From Pseudomonas juntendi (GTDB taxonomy: Bacteria; Pseudomonadota; Gammaproteobacteria; Pseudomonadales; Pseudomonadaceae): DNA of 58,184 bases. Position numbers and translations under genes: made by a program. The DNA is taken from positions 1 to 58,184 of the forward strand of contig NZ_BLJG01000019.1 of NCBI RefSeq assembly GCF_009932375.1, read 5' to 3'. Positions within the stretch are counted from its first letter, which is position 1; each line of letters begins with the position of its first letter. The notes beneath the pieces are model-generated. The model was not told the origin of the DNA, did no database searches, and worked only from the letters and a program-made list of their open reading frames with translations. Shown in pieces: positions 1 to 10,431 of this stretch.

Positions 1-25
1 CTTGCCACTTGCTACTTGCTACTTA
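1..25. repeat. Partial CTTGCTACTTG-type intergenic repeat at the window edge
   Basis: The first 25 bases are iterations of cttgc(c/t)acttg. The same wording recurs in the hairpin at 2290-2358 (right arm cttttacttgctacttgcag) and, more loosely, near 50794. I read it as the cut-off end of an intergenic hairpin repeat of the same family. Only one arm is visible. Confidence 0.45.
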
Positions 26-40
26 GGGAGAGAATCGACC

Positions 41-481
41 GTGTCATGGCAACCCCACATCACCGTCGCCACCATCGTCGAGCAGGACGGCAAATTCCTG
101 TTCGTCGAGGAATTCAAAGCCAACCGGCACGTCTTCAACCAGCCCGCCGGGCACCTGGAAGCCAACGAGACCCTGCCCCAGGCCGCCCTGCGCGAAACCC
201 TGGAAGAAACCGCCTGGGAAGTCGAGCTCACCGGCGTGGTCGGCATCTACCTGTACACTGCGCCCAGCAACGGCGTGACCTACCAGCGCATCTGCTTTGC
301 CGCCCGCCCCGTGCGCCACCATGCCGACCTGGCCCTGGACAGCGACATCGTCCGCGCTGTCTGGCTGACCCGCGAAGAGCTGCTGGCCGACCCCACCCGC
401 TGGCGCAGCGAGCTGGTGCCGCGCTGCCTGGACGACTACCTTGCAGGCCCGCTGCACAGCCTTGCGCTGCTGCGCGACTGA
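41..481 (+). CDS. Nudix hydrolase, NudJ-like pyrophosphatase
   Basis: A 146-residue Nudix enzyme, expected to hydrolyse nucleoside or other pyrophosphates in the cytoplasm. The Nudix box is clear: GHLEANETLPQAALRETLEE, about residues 38-57, with the metal-binding REtLEE core. I chose the GTG at 41 because a strong purine-rich ribosome site (agggagag, 25-32) lies just upstream and translation then begins MSWQPHITVATIV, as homologues do. An in-frame CTG-started extension to position 2 runs through repeat DNA and is unlikely. It sits 59 bp upstream of mnmA on the same strand, the order seen in gamma-proteobacteria where nudJ precedes mnmA. Substrate is not readable from sequence. I am confident of the family and less so of the NudJ label. 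Confidence 0.88.
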   Translation: MSWQPHITVATIVEQDGKFLFVEEFKANRHVFNQPAGHLEANETLPQAALRETLEETAWEVELTGVVGIYLYTAPSNGVTYQRICFAARPVRHHADLALDSDIVRAVWLTREELLADPTRWRSELVPRCLDDYLAGPLHSLALLRD

Positions 482-540
482 CGTAGCGCCGCGGCTTTGA
501 TAGAATCGGCGTTTTTCCCCCTTGATACACACCGGTACCC

Positions 541-1665
541 ATGACCAGCCCAGCACTCAAAGACCCCGCCAAGACCCGCGTCATCGTCGGCATGTCCGGC
601 GGCGTGGACTCTTCCGTCTCCGCCCTTCTGCTCATCGAGCAGGGCTACCAGGTGGAAGGGCTGTTCATGAAGAACTGGGAAGAAGACGACGGCACCGAAT
701 ACTGCACCGCCCGTGAAGACCTGGCCGACGCCCAGGCCGTGTGCGACCGCATCGGTATCAAGCTGCACACCGCCAACTTCGCCGCCGAGTACTGGGACAA
801 CGTGTTCGAGCACTTCCTCGAAGAGTACAAGGCCGGCCGCACGCCCAACCCGGACATCCTCTGCAACCGCGAAATCAAGTTCAAGGCGTTCCTCGACTAC
901 GCCCTGTCGCTGGGTGCAGACCTGATTGCCACCGGCCACTATGTACGCCGCCGCGACACCGGCGCCGTTACCGAACTGCTCAAAGGCCTGGACCCGAACA
1001 AGGACCAGAGCTATTTCCTGCACGCCGTTGGCGGCAAGGAAATCGCCCGCACGCTGTTCCCGGTGGGCGAACTGGAAAAACCCGAGGTCCGCGCCATTGC
1101 CGAAAAACACGGCCTGGCCACCGCCAAGAAAAAGGACTCCACCGGCATCTGCTTCATTGGTGAACGCCGCTTCAGCGACTTCCTCAAGCAGTACCTGCCC
1201 GCCCAGCCAGGCAACATCGAAACCACCGAAGGCGAGGTGATCGGCCGCCACCATGGCCTGATGTACCACACCATCGGCCAGCGCCAGGGCCTGGGTATCG
1301 GCGGCCTGAAGGACGCCGGTGACGAGCCCTGGTACGTGCTGCACAAAGACCTGACCCGCAATGTGCTGGTGGTTGGCCAGGGCAACGAACACCCATGGTT
1401 GTTCTCCCGCGCCCTGCTCGCGTCGGAAATCTTCTGGGTCAACCCGGTGGACCTGAGCAGCCCGCGCCAGCTCACCGCCAAGGTACGCTACCGGCAGAGC
1501 GACCAGCGCTGCACCCTGGCGCTGACCGATGGCGGCTACCGCGCCGTGTTCGACGAGCCCCAGCGCGCCGTGACGCCGGGCCAGTCGGTGGTGTTCTATG
1601 ATGGCGAGGTGTGCCTGGGTGGTGGCGTGATCGAGGCGGCCGAGCCGTGGAGGCCGCGGGCATGA
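541..1665 (+). CDS. mnmA: tRNA-specific 2-thiouridylase MnmA
   Basis: MnmA activates U34 of Lys, Glu and Gln tRNAs with ATP and transfers sulfur, delivered through the TusBCDE relay, to make 2-thiouridine. The 374-residue length is normal. The PP-loop is SGGVDSS (residues 19-25). The two catalytic cysteines are present: Cys108 in [12 protein letters not shown] and Cys204 in DSTGICFIG. Positions 51-56 hold the family's acidic insert after FMKNWEEDD. The start ATG follows 'ccggtaccc' with only a weak ribosome site, but the protein begins where homologues begin. Its stop overlaps the hflD start (ATGA, 1662-1665), so the two are translationally coupled. Confidence 0.97.
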   Translation: MTSPALKDPAKTRVIVGMSGGVDSSVSALLLIEQGYQVEGLFMKNWEEDDGTEYCTAREDLADAQAVCDRIGIKLHTANFAAEYWDNVFEHFLEEYKAGRTPNPDILCNREIKFKAFLDYALSLGADLIATGHYVRRRDTGAVTELLKGLDPNKDQSYFLHAVGGKEIARTLFPVGELEKPEVRAIAEKHGLATAKKKDSTGICFIGERRFSDFLKQYLPAQPGNIETTEGEVIGRHHGLMYHTIGQRQGLGIGGLKDAGDEPWYVLHKDLTRNVLVVGQGNEHPWLFSRALLASEIFWVNPVDLSSPRQLTAKVRYRQSDQRCTLALTDGGYRAVFDEPQRAVTPGQSVVFYDGEVCLGGGVIEAAEPWRPRA

Positions 1666-2282
1666 GCACACTGCGCGAGCAATTGATTGCCCTGGGCGGC
1701 GTCTTCCAGGCAGCCGTACTGGTTGACCGCATCGCCCGCACCGGCCAGGCCAGCGAGGCCAACATCGGCTGCATGCTGGGCAGCTTGCTGGTACGCGACC
1801 CCAAAGACACCCTGGAAGTGTTCGGCGGCGACGACCTGAACCTGCGCGATGGCTATCGCGCGCTGGTCGGCGCCCTGGAGCGCGACCCCAGCAGCCTGCA
1901 GCGCGAGCCCCTGCGCTACGCCCTGTCGATGCTGGGCCTGGAGCGCCAGTTGAACAAGCGTGGCGACCTGCTCGACACCATCGGCAACCGCCTGCCACAA
2001 ATCCAGTCGCAGGCCGATCATTTCGGCCTGGTTCACGAAAATGTCATCGCTTCCAGCGGAGCCTTGTACCAGGACACCCTGAGCACCCTGCGCCAGCGCA
2101 TCCAGGTACACGGCGACATGCGCTTCCTGCAGCAGGCCAGCAACGCCTCAAAAATCCGCGCCCTGCTGCTCGCCGGCATCCGCGCCGCGCGCCTGTGGCG
2201 CCAGCTGGGCGGGCACCGCTGGCAACTGGTGTTCAGCCGGCGCAAACTGCTGAACGAGCTGTACGACATGATGCGAGGGTAA
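1662..2282 (+). CDS. hflD: HflD, high-frequency lysogenization protein homologue
   Basis: A 206-residue helical protein of the HflD (YcfC) family. In E. coli HflD lies peripherally on the inner membrane and binds phage lambda CII. Its housekeeping role is unclear, but it is almost always encoded between mnmA and purB, exactly as here. The sequence starts [28 protein letters not shown], the conserved N-terminal helix, and contains [11 protein letters not shown] mid-protein. The ATG at 1662 overlaps the mnmA stop by four bases, which supports this start over longer in-frame ones. No membrane segment is evident. Confidence 0.93.
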   Translation: MSTLREQLIALGGVFQAAVLVDRIARTGQASEANIGCMLGSLLVRDPKDTLEVFGGDDLNLRDGYRALVGALERDPSSLQREPLRYALSMLGLERQLNKRGDLLDTIGNRLPQIQSQADHFGLVHENVIASSGALYQDTLSTLRQRIQVHGDMRFLQQASNASKIRALLLAGIRAARLWRQLGGHRWQLVFSRRKLLNELYDMMRG

Positions 2283-2289
2283 GCTGCAA

Positions 2290-3793
<1,504 letters not shown>

Positions 3794-3810
3794 GCGGACC
3801 GCCGCATACA

Positions 3811-3837
3811 ACGCCCGGCCTGGCCGGGCGTTTTTTT
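3811..3837 (+). terminator. Rho-independent terminator after purB
   Basis: A GC-rich stem acgcccggcc/tggccgggcg with a minimal loop is followed by seven Ts (3831-3837). It lies 18 bases past the purB stop and 36 bases before roxA. Confidence 0.9.
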
Positions 3838-3873
3838 CCCGTACGAAAATTACGTTTTTTCAATAGGTTGAAC

Positions 3874-5040
3874 ATGAATCCTGATACTCCACTGCAGCTG
3901 CTCGGCGGCATCTCGGCCCGCGAATTCATGCGCGACTACTGGCAGAAAAAGCCGCTGCTGGTGCGCCAGGCCTTCCCGGACTTCATCAGCCCGATCGACC
4001 CCGACGAGCTGGCTGGCCTGGCCCTGGAGGAAGAAGTCGAGTCGCGTATCGTGCTGGAACATGGCGCCCACCCGTGGGAACTGCGCCGTGGCCCGTTCAC
4101 CGAAGACACCTTCGCCGAGCTGCCGGAAAAAGACTGGACCCTGCTGGTACAGGCCGTAGACCAGTTCGTTCCGGAAGTCGCCGAGCTGCTGGAGAACTTC
4201 CGCTTCCTGCCCAGCTGGCGCATCGATGATGTGATGATCAGCTTCGCTGCCCCTGGTGGCAGCGTTGGCCCGCACTTCGACAACTACGACGTGTTCCTGT
4301 TGCAGGGCCACGGCCAGCGCAACTGGAAGGTCGGCCAGATGTGCAGCAGCGACAGTGCGCTGCTGGAGCATGCCGACCTGCGTATCCTGGCCGAGTTCGA
4401 GCAAGGCGAAGAATGGACCCTGGAGCCAGGTGACATGCTGTACCTGCCACCACGCCTGGCTCACTACGGTGTTGCCGTGGACGAGTGCCTGACCTACTCG
4501 GTTGGCTTCCGTGCCCCTAGCGCCGCCGAAGTACTCACCCACTTCACCGACTTCCTCGGCCAGTTCCTGCCCGACGAAGAACGCTACAGCGACGCCGACG
4601 CCCAGCCTGCCAGCGACCCGCATCAGATCCAGCATGACGCCCTCGACCGCCTCAAGGCGCTGCTCGACAAGCACATGAACGACAAGGACCTGCTGCTGAC
4701 CTGGTTTGGCCAGTTCATGACCGAACCGCGTTACCCCGAACAGATCGTCGGTGAAGAGCTGAGCGAAGAGGAACTGGTCGATGCGCTGGAGCAAGGCGCC
4801 ATCCTGATCCGCAACCCGAGTGCCCGCCTGGCCTGGTCGGAATTCGAAGACGACCTGCTGCTGTTCGCCAGCGGCCGCAGCTGCCCACTGCCTGGCAAGC
4901 TGCGCGAGCTGCTGAAACTGGTGTGCGCGGCCGACGCCCTGCACATCGACAACCTCGGCGAATGGCTGCAGGATGAAGATGGCCTTATGCTGGTACAGCA
5001 GCTGGTCAAACAAGGAAGCCTGGGATTCGCCAATGAATAA
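3874..5040 (+). CDS. roxA: RoxA (YcfD) family ribosomal protein L16 arginine hydroxylase
   Basis: A JmjC-fold 2-oxoglutarate/Fe(II) oxygenase of 388 residues. E. coli YcfD/RoxA hydroxylates an arginine of ribosomal protein L16. The metal triad is visible: His134 and Asp136 in PHFDNYDVFLLQ, and His197 in RLAHYGVAV. The N-terminal FMRDYWQKKPLLVRQAFP is the usual family opening, and a winged-helix-like C-terminal region follows the oxygenase core. I chose ATG at 3874; a TTG six bases upstream is a weaker alternative. The stop codon overlaps the next gene's start, coupling it to an acetyltransferase. The L16 substrate is inferred from the family. Confidence 0.9.
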   Translation: MNPDTPLQLLGGISAREFMRDYWQKKPLLVRQAFPDFISPIDPDELAGLALEEEVESRIVLEHGAHPWELRRGPFTEDTFAELPEKDWTLLVQAVDQFVPEVAELLENFRFLPSWRIDDVMISFAAPGGSVGPHFDNYDVFLLQGHGQRNWKVGQMCSSDSALLEHADLRILAEFEQGEEWTLEPGDMLYLPPRLAHYGVAVDECLTYSVGFRAPSAAEVLTHFTDFLGQFLPDEERYSDADAQPASDPHQIQHDALDRLKALLDKHMNDKDLLLTWFGQFMTEPRYPEQIVGEELSEEELVDALEQGAILIRNPSARLAWSEFEDDLLLFASGRSCPLPGKLRELLKLVCAADALHIDNLGEWLQDEDGLMLVQQLVKQGSLGFANE

Positions 5041-5461
5041 GATTCGTGTGCGCCTCGCCGACTGGCACAAGGACAACGCCGACATCCGCCGTATCCGTGA
5101 AGCGGTGTTCATCGCCGAACAGCACGTGCCGCCTGAGCTGGAATGGGACTCGGAAGATCCGACCGCCGTACACTTTCTGGCCTTGGAAGGGGACTATCCG
5201 ATCGGCACCGCCCGCCTGCTGCCCGATGGCACCATCGGCCGGGTTTCGGTATTGAAGGACTGGCGCGGGCTGAAGGTGGGTGACGCACTGATGAATGCGG
5301 TGATCGTCGAAGCGCAGAACCGTGACCTGAAGCAGCAGATGCTCAGCGCCCAGGTCCACGCCACGCCGTTCTACGAGCGGCTGGGCTTCCGCGTAGTCAG
5401 CGAAGAGTTCCTCGAAGCCGGCATCCCGCACGTGGACATGGTGCGCGACTCGCGCCCCTGA
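5033..5461 (+). CDS. GNAT-family N-acetyltransferase (ElaA/YjcF-like)
   Basis: A 142-residue acetyl-CoA-dependent acetyltransferase. The acetyl-CoA pyrophosphate-binding motif is GRVSVLKDWRGLKVGDAL (about residues 65-82) and the C-terminal GIPHVDM is typical of the ElaA/YjcF subgroup. The ATG at 5033 overlaps the end of roxA by eight bases, and the ribosome site (aaggaag, 5011-5017) sits inside roxA. Acceptor substrate cannot be read. Coupling to a ribosome-modifying oxygenase makes a translation-related or stress role possible, but this is inference only. Confidence 0.85.
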   Translation: MNKIRVRLADWHKDNADIRRIREAVFIAEQHVPPELEWDSEDPTAVHFLALEGDYPIGTARLLPDGTIGRVSVLKDWRGLKVGDALMNAVIVEAQNRDLKQQMLSAQVHATPFYERLGFRVVSEEFLEAGIPHVDMVRDSRP

Positions 5462-5470
5462 CTCCCAGTT

Positions 5471-5629
5471 GTGAGAGCGGCCTTTGTGGGAGCGGCCTAG
5501 TGGGAGCGGCCTTGTGTCGCGAAAGGGCCGCAAAGCGGCCCCACGCTTCTACTCCGTGGCTGATATTACTGGGGCTGCTACGCAGCCCTTTCCCCCGTGC
5601 GGCGCCCCACCAAGGCCGCTCCCACAGGG
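5471..5629. repeat. REP/REPIN cluster between the GNAT gene and topB
   Basis: The 283-bp gap before topB contains three near-tandem copies of gagagcggcc/gggagcggcc (5473-5512), a reverse-complement copy aaggccgctcccacagg (5611-5628), and between them inner palindromes agggccgcaaagcggcccc and ggggctgctacgcagcccttt. The inverted outer arms enclosing a hairpin spacer are the layout of a REPIN. I see no gene or clear promoter in the remaining bases 5630-5744. Confidence 0.75.
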
Positions 5630-5744
5630 ATCGTGAAAATTTCAAGCACCAAGAAACCTGTACATCCATCCAGATAAAACTTGCCTCCGCGCCCCTGGTT
5701 GCGCATCCTAGTGCTCATCATTCCCCGATGAAGCGTTCCCGGCC

Positions 5745-7703
5745 ATGCGCCTGTTCCTCTGCGAAAAACCCTCCCAGGCAAAAGACATCGCCAAAGTGCT
5801 CGGCGCCACCCGCAAGGGCGACGGCTGCTGGCAAGGCACCGACGTCTGCGTAACCTGGTGCATCGGCCACCTGCTGGAAACCGCCCCGCCCGACAGCTAC
5901 GACGAACGCTACAAGCGCTGGAACCTGGCCGACCTGCCGATCATTCCAGACAAATGGAAAATGCTGGTCAAACCCAAGACCGCCAGCCAGTTCAAGGCGG
6001 TCAAGCGCCTGCTTGGCGAAGCGCGCGAGCTGGTAATTGCCACCGACGCCGACCGTGAAGGGGAAATGATCGCCCGTGAGCTGGTCGAGCATTGTCGCTA
6101 CCGTGGCCCGGTGCAGCGCCTGTGGCTGTCGGCGCTGGACGACGCCTCCATCCGCAAGGCCTTGGCGCGCCTGCTGCCCGGCCACGAAACCTTCAACCTG
6201 TACCACTCGGCGCTGGGCCGTTCCCGCGCCGACTGGCTGATCGGTATGAACATGAGCCGGCTGTTCACCCTGCTGGGCCGGCAATCCGGCTACCAGGGCG
6301 TGCTGCCCGTGGGCCGGGTGCAAACGCCCACCCTGCGCCTGGTGGTTAACCGCGACCGCAGCATCGCGAACTTCGTGCCGGTGCCGTTCTGGGCTATCGA
6401 CGTGCAGCTGGAACATGCCGGCCAGGGGTTCAACGCGCAATGGCGGGCGCCGGAAGACGCCTGTGACGACCAGGGGCGCTGCCTGAACCAGGCACTGGCG
6501 CAACGAGCGGCTGCCGATATCGGCCAGGCCGCCACCGCAAGGGCCATGAAGGTGGCCACCGAGCGCGTGCGCGAAGCAGCGCCATTGCCCTTTGACCTCG
6601 GTACCCTGCAAGAGCTGTGCTCGAAAAAATTCGGCCTCGGCGCCCAGGAAACCCTCGACATCGCCCAGGCGCTGTACGAAACCCACAAGCTGATCACCTA
6701 CCCGCGCAGCGACTGTGGCTATCTGCCGCAAAGCCAGCACGCCGAGGCAGCAGGCATCCTCGCCGCCCTGCAACGGGCCGATGCCAGCCTGGCGCCCCTG
6801 CAGCCCTACCTCGAGCCGCAACGCCGCTCGCGGGCCTGGAACGACGCCAAGGTCAGTGCCCACCACGGCATCATCCCCACTGCCGCTGCCAGCGACCCGG
6901 CGCGCCTGCCAGCCAAGTACAAGGCGGTGTACACCCTGATCCGCGCCCGCTACCTGGCGCAGTTCCTGCCCAACCACGAGTTCGACCGCACCCAGGCCGA
7001 CTTCGACTGCGCGGGCCATGCCCTGCGCGCGGTGGGCAAGCAGATCGTCGAACCGGGCTGGCGCCGCGCGCTACCCGAGGCGCTGACCCCAACCAAAGGC
7101 CGTGAGGCACCACCCGCCCAAGTACTGCCAATGCTGCGCGAAGGCCAGGACTGCAACGTGCAGGGCTCGCAGCTGAAAGACCTATGGACCCAGCCGCCCA
7201 AGCCGTTTACCGAAGGCGACCTGATCAAGGCGATGAAGAACGTGGCCAAGCTGGTCGACGACCCACGGCTGAAACAGAAGCTCAAGGAAACCACCGGTAT
7301 CGGCACCGAAGCCACCCGCGCCAGCATCATCCAAGGCCTGCTCGATCGCGGTTATCTGGTGAAGAACGGCAAGGCACTGTCGGCCACGCCAGCAGCGTTC
7401 AGCCTGATCAATGCCGTACCGCGCGCCATCGCTGATCCGGGCACCACGGCCATCTGGGAGCAGGCGCTGGACATGGTGCAGAGCGGCGAGATGAGCCTGG
7501 AAGAGTTCGTCGCCCGGCAGTCGGCATGGATGGGCAAGCTGGTAGAACGTTGCCAGGGTATGCGCATGACCATCAGCGGGCCTGCAGCCGGGGCGGCACC
7601 GCCGTGGAAAAAGAAGCGCCGGGGTGGCGGGAGAAGCAAAGCGGCCGGGGGCAAAGCAGCGGCTGGCAAGCCAAGGCAGCCGCGGAAAAAAGCGGCAACC
7701 TGA
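5745..7703 (+). CDS. topB: DNA topoisomerase III TopB
   Basis: A type IA topoisomerase of 652 residues (E. coli TopB is 653), which cuts one strand through a 5'-phosphotyrosine and decatenates replication intermediates. The N-terminal TOPRIM domain starts MRLFLCEKPSQAKDIAKVLG, and the metal-binding acidic motif is TDADREGEMIARE (about 102-114). The catalytic tyrosine is Tyr319 in LITYPRSDCGYL. The C-terminal 35 residues are a Lys/Arg/Gly-rich tail (KKKRRGGGRSK and similar), likely for nucleic-acid binding, in place of zinc fingers. It is monocistronic, preceded by REP repeats. Confidence 0.96.
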   Translation: MRLFLCEKPSQAKDIAKVLGATRKGDGCWQGTDVCVTWCIGHLLETAPPDSYDERYKRWNLADLPIIPDKWKMLVKPKTASQFKAVKRLLGEARELVIATDADREGEMIARELVEHCRYRGPVQRLWLSALDDASIRKALARLLPGHETFNLYHSALGRSRADWLIGMNMSRLFTLLGRQSGYQGVLPVGRVQTPTLRLVVNRDRSIANFVPVPFWAIDVQLEHAGQGFNAQWRAPEDACDDQGRCLNQALAQRAAADIGQAATARAMKVATERVREAAPLPFDLGTLQELCSKKFGLGAQETLDIAQALYETHKLITYPRSDCGYLPQSQHAEAAGILAALQRADASLAPLQPYLEPQRRSRAWNDAKVSAHHGIIPTAAASDPARLPAKYKAVYTLIRARYLAQFLPNHEFDRTQADFDCAGHALRAVGKQIVEPGWRRALPEALTPTKGREAPPAQVLPMLREGQDCNVQGSQLKDLWTQPPKPFTEGDLIKAMKNVAKLVDDPRLKQKLKETTGIGTEATRASIIQGLLDRGYLVKNGKALSATPAAFSLINAVPRAIADPGTTAIWEQALDMVQSGEMSLEEFVARQSAWMGKLVERCQGMRMTISGPAAGAAPPWKKKRRGGGRSKAAGGKAAAGKPRQPRKKAAT

Positions 7704-7864
7704 ATGTTTGCAGTGTCAGTACCGGCCCGTTTTGTCCGAGGTTGGTCCCAATCAATCACCTCCCGCACAAGCAGGCTGACACTGACAACCTAAGGGACGA
7801 GGGCTTATCATGCCCGTTTATCTGTCCATTTGCCGCACCCCGGCCTTTCAGCTTGAAGCCTCCC

Positions 7865-8644
7865 ATGCCCTTCGAACTCACCGTAGAACCCCTCACCCTG
7901 CTGATTCTGGCCCTGGTCGCCTTCGTCGCCGGTTTCATCGATGCCATCGCCGGTGGCGGCGGCCTGCTCACCACCCCGGCGCTGCTCACCGCCGGCATGC
8001 CGCCACACCTGGTGCTGGGCACCAACAAGCTCAGCTCCACCTTCGGCTCGGCCACCGCCAGCTTCACCTACTACAAGCGCAAGCTGTTCCACCCGGCGCA
8101 GTGGCGGCCGGCGCTGTTGGCCACCCTGGTCGGGGCATTGATCGGCGCCGTAGTGGCCCACTACATGCCAGCCGAATGGCTGAACAAGATGCTGCCGGTC
8201 ATCGTCTTCGCCTGTGGCGTGTACCTGCTGTTCGGCGGCACGCCCAAGGCACCGCTGGACGTCGATGCCCCGATCAGAAAAAAATGGCAGGCGCCGCAGG
8301 GCTTTACCCTGGGTTTCTATGACGGCGTGGCCGGCCCCGGCACCGGGGCGTTCTGGACGGTCAGCACCCTGCTGCTGTACCCCATCGACCTGGTTCGCGC
8401 CAGCGGCGTGGCGCGCAGCATGAACTTCGTCAGCAACATCGCGGCGCTGACGGTGTTCATCATTTCCGGGCAGGTCGACTACATCGTCGGCCTGTGCATG
8501 GGCTTGTCGGTGATGGTCGGCGCCTTCTTTGGCGCACGCACGGCGATCAGCGGCGGCAGCAAGTTCATCCGCCCGGTGTTCATCACCGTGGTGCTGGCGT
8601 TGACCGTGCGCCTAGCGTGGCAGCACTGGTTCGGGCAGGCCTAA
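7865..8644 (+). CDS. TSUP-family permease (TauE/SafE, YfcA-like)
   Basis: A 259-residue inner-membrane protein with about eight hydrophobic helices. The opening [30 protein letters not shown] carries the AGxxDAIxGGGG signature of the sulfite exporter TauE/SafE (TSUP) family. The mid-protein [14 protein letters not shown] repeats the same motif, as expected for an internally duplicated fold. Substrates in the family include sulfite, sulfonates and sulfoacetate; none is indicated here. The ATG at 7865 gives the usual family start, although no strong ribosome site precedes it. The 3' end runs 33 bp into the convergent nudC gene. Confidence 0.88.
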   Translation: MPFELTVEPLTLLILALVAFVAGFIDAIAGGGGLLTTPALLTAGMPPHLVLGTNKLSSTFGSATASFTYYKRKLFHPAQWRPALLATLVGALIGAVVAHYMPAEWLNKMLPVIVFACGVYLLFGGTPKAPLDVDAPIRKKWQAPQGFTLGFYDGVAGPGTGAFWTVSTLLLYPIDLVRASGVARSMNFVSNIAALTVFIISGQVDYIVGLCMGLSVMVGAFFGARTAISGGSKFIRPVFITVVLALTVRLAWQHWFGQA

Positions 8645-9442
8645 GCGGCGAGCGACATAGAGGTCGATCAGGTAGCGCGCAATAGAGCGCCCAGCCGGCA
8701 GCGGCGGCAGGTCGTGCACGCTGAACCACTGGGCGTCCTCGATCTCGTCCGGCTGCATGACGATCTCGCCACCCGCGTATTCGGCATGGAAGCCCAGCAT
8801 CATCGAGTGCGGGAACGGCCAGCACTGGCTGCCGACGTACTGGATGTTCTGCACCTCTACCGCCACTTCTTCACGCACTTCGCGCACCAGGCAGTCCTCG
8901 GCCGACTCGCCCGGCTCGGCAAAGCCTGCCAGGGTGCTGTACACCCCCGTGACGAAGCGCGGCGAGCGTGCCAGCAGGATTTCGTCGCCACGGGTCACCA
9001 GCACGATCATGCTCGGCGAAATACGCGGGTAGCTGCGCAGGTCGCAAGGCTGGCAGTACATCGCGCGCTCCCAGCGGATTTGTGTCATCGCCTGCCCGCA
9101 ACTGCCGCAGAAACGGTGCTCGCGAGCCCAGGTGCCGATCTGTGCGGCATAACCCAGAACCATGTAGGTGTCGAAGTCACCCTCCAGCATGAACGCCCGC
9201 AGGCCGCGCCAGTTGCAACCGGGCACGTCGCTGGCAGCGCGCAGTTCCAGCAGGAACACAGGCTGGCCGTCGAAGTGGCCAATGCCGTGTTCGCACAGCA
9301 CATCCAGGCCCTGGCGCTTGAGCCAGTCACGAGGGAACAGCGCGCCGTTGGCGTCGTGCAGAAACCCTTCCGGGCTGCGCGCCACGGCCAGCCCGCCGGT
9401 GATCTGAGGGTCGAGTACTGCGGTAGTCCAGCGTGCTGACAT
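8612..9442 (-). CDS. nudC: NAD(H) pyrophosphatase NudC
   Basis: NudC splits NAD(H) to NMN(H) and AMP and removes NAD caps from RNA 5' ends. The 276-residue protein has the full family architecture. An N-terminal domain is followed by the zinc ribbon CGSCG...YCQPC (about residues 113-133). The Nudix box is [21 protein letters not shown], with the REVREEV metal core. After it comes the NADH-pyrophosphatase hallmark [14 protein letters not shown], where family members usually read SQPWPFPxS. The last 33 bp overlap the convergent TSUP gene, so the two transcripts are antisense at their ends. Confidence 0.95.
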   Translation of the reverse strand: MSARWTTAVLDPQITGGLAVARSPEGFLHDANGALFPRDWLKRQGLDVLCEHGIGHFDGQPVFLLELRAASDVPGCNWRGLRAFMLEGDFDTYMVLGYAAQIGTWAREHRFCGSCGQAMTQIRWERAMYCQPCDLRSYPRISPSMIVLVTRGDEILLARSPRFVTGVYSTLAGFAEPGESAEDCLVREVREEVAVEVQNIQYVGSQCWPFPHSMMLGFHAEYAGGEIVMQPDEIEDAQWFSVHDLPPLPAGRSIARYLIDLYVARRLGLPEPVLPR

Positions 9443-9477
9443 CTCGGGTTTCCTTTACTGCGCGTGCGCCGGCCCGA

Positions 9478-10290
9478 TCAGTCGGCGAACGTCGGTTTCT
9501 GTTTGCTCATGTGCGCGGCCACAGCCACGCGCAGGTCTTCGGACTGCAGCATCGCGGCGTTCCACGTGGCGATGTAGTCCAGGCCATCGTCGATGCGGTG
9601 GTCGCGCATGTAGCTGAGCATTTCCTTGGTGCCCGCCACCGCGATCGGCGATTTTGCAGCAATCTGGCGGGCGATGGCAAAAACCCCGTCCAGCAGCGCG
9701 GCGTGGTCATCATAGACCCGGTTCACCAGGCCGATGCGCAGCGCCTCGTCCGCCGCGACATTGCGCCCGGTGAACGCCAGCTCACGCATCATGCCGTCGC
9801 CGATGATACGTGGCAAACGTTGCAGCGTGCCGACATCGGCGGCCATGCCCATGTCGATTTCCTTGATCGAGAATTGCGCGTCACTGCTGCAGTAACGCAT
9901 GTCACAGGCCGAGATCAGGTCGATGGCGCCACCGATGCAATAGCCCTGCACCGCGGCCAGTACCGGTTTGCGGCAGCTGTCCACGGCGGTGAACGAGGCT
10001 TGCAGGCGCTGTATGGTCTTGCGCAGGAAGCGCGCATTGCGGCCCACGTCCTTGGCCATCTCCCCGGCCAGCGAGGCCAGCATCATCAGGTCGATACCGG
10101 CCGAGAAGTGCTTGCCGGCACCACTGATGACCACCGCACGCACGGCGTCGGTGTCGTCGATCCACTGGAAGATATCAACGATCTCTTCCCAGAAGGCCGC
10201 GTTCATCGCGTTGACCTTCTCCGGGCGGTTGATCTGAACGTGGGCGATGCTATCGGTCAGCTCGACCTTGAATGCGGTGTATTCGGTCAC
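9478..10290 (-). CDS. Crotonase-family enzyme, probable delta(3,5)-delta(2,4)-dienoyl-CoA isomerase
   Basis: A 270-residue crotonase-fold protein. The oxyanion-hole segments are KHFSAGIDL (60-68) and GYCIGGAIDLISACDMRYC (116-134). Acidic residues Asp124, Glu144 and Asp152 sit in GGAID, IKEIDMG and AADVGTLQRLP. Their spacing (20 and 8) equals that of the catalytic acids of mammalian ECH1 (Asp176, Glu196, Asp204 as I recall), and the surrounding text is ECH1-like. That favours the dienoyl-CoA isomerase reaction, used for odd-position double bonds in beta-oxidation, over simple hydratase activity. I chose GTG at 10290 because it follows the ribosome site aggagt and gives the conserved start TEYTAFKVEL. 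No other fatty-acid gene is adjacent. Confidence 0.88.
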   Translation of the reverse strand: MTEYTAFKVELTDSIAHVQINRPEKVNAMNAAFWEEIVDIFQWIDDTDAVRAVVISGAGKHFSAGIDLMMLASLAGEMAKDVGRNARFLRKTIQRLQASFTAVDSCRKPVLAAVQGYCIGGAIDLISACDMRYCSSDAQFSIKEIDMGMAADVGTLQRLPRIIGDGMMRELAFTGRNVAADEALRIGLVNRVYDDHAALLDGVFAIARQIAAKSPIAVAGTKEMLSYMRDHRIDDGLDYIATWNAAMLQSEDLRVAVAAHMSKQKPTFAD

Positions 10291-10431
10291 GAACGGAACT
10301 CCTAGGGTTGGATGGTTCACCATCGTGGATGGTAACCCAGCTGGAGCAGACAATGGGTTGCGCATACAACTTTTGCCCCGCCGCGGGATCGAACCCCAGG
10401 TAAGCACTCATCCGTTTCAAGGAGATCAACC

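Noticed and set aside
436..1998. A 520-codon minus-strand frame opposite mnmA/hflD
   Set aside because: Antisense shadow of two conserved genes and no family features.
7526..7864. Upstream extension of the TSUP permease to 7526
   Set aside because: The extra 113 residues overlap topB in another frame, are Arg/Gly/Cys-rich and are unlike any permease N-terminus.
10375..10400. Phrase gcgggatcgaaccccagg resembling a tRNA T-arm
   Set aside because: No acceptor stem, anticodon arm or paired partner can be built around it; chance similarity in the lipocalin leader.
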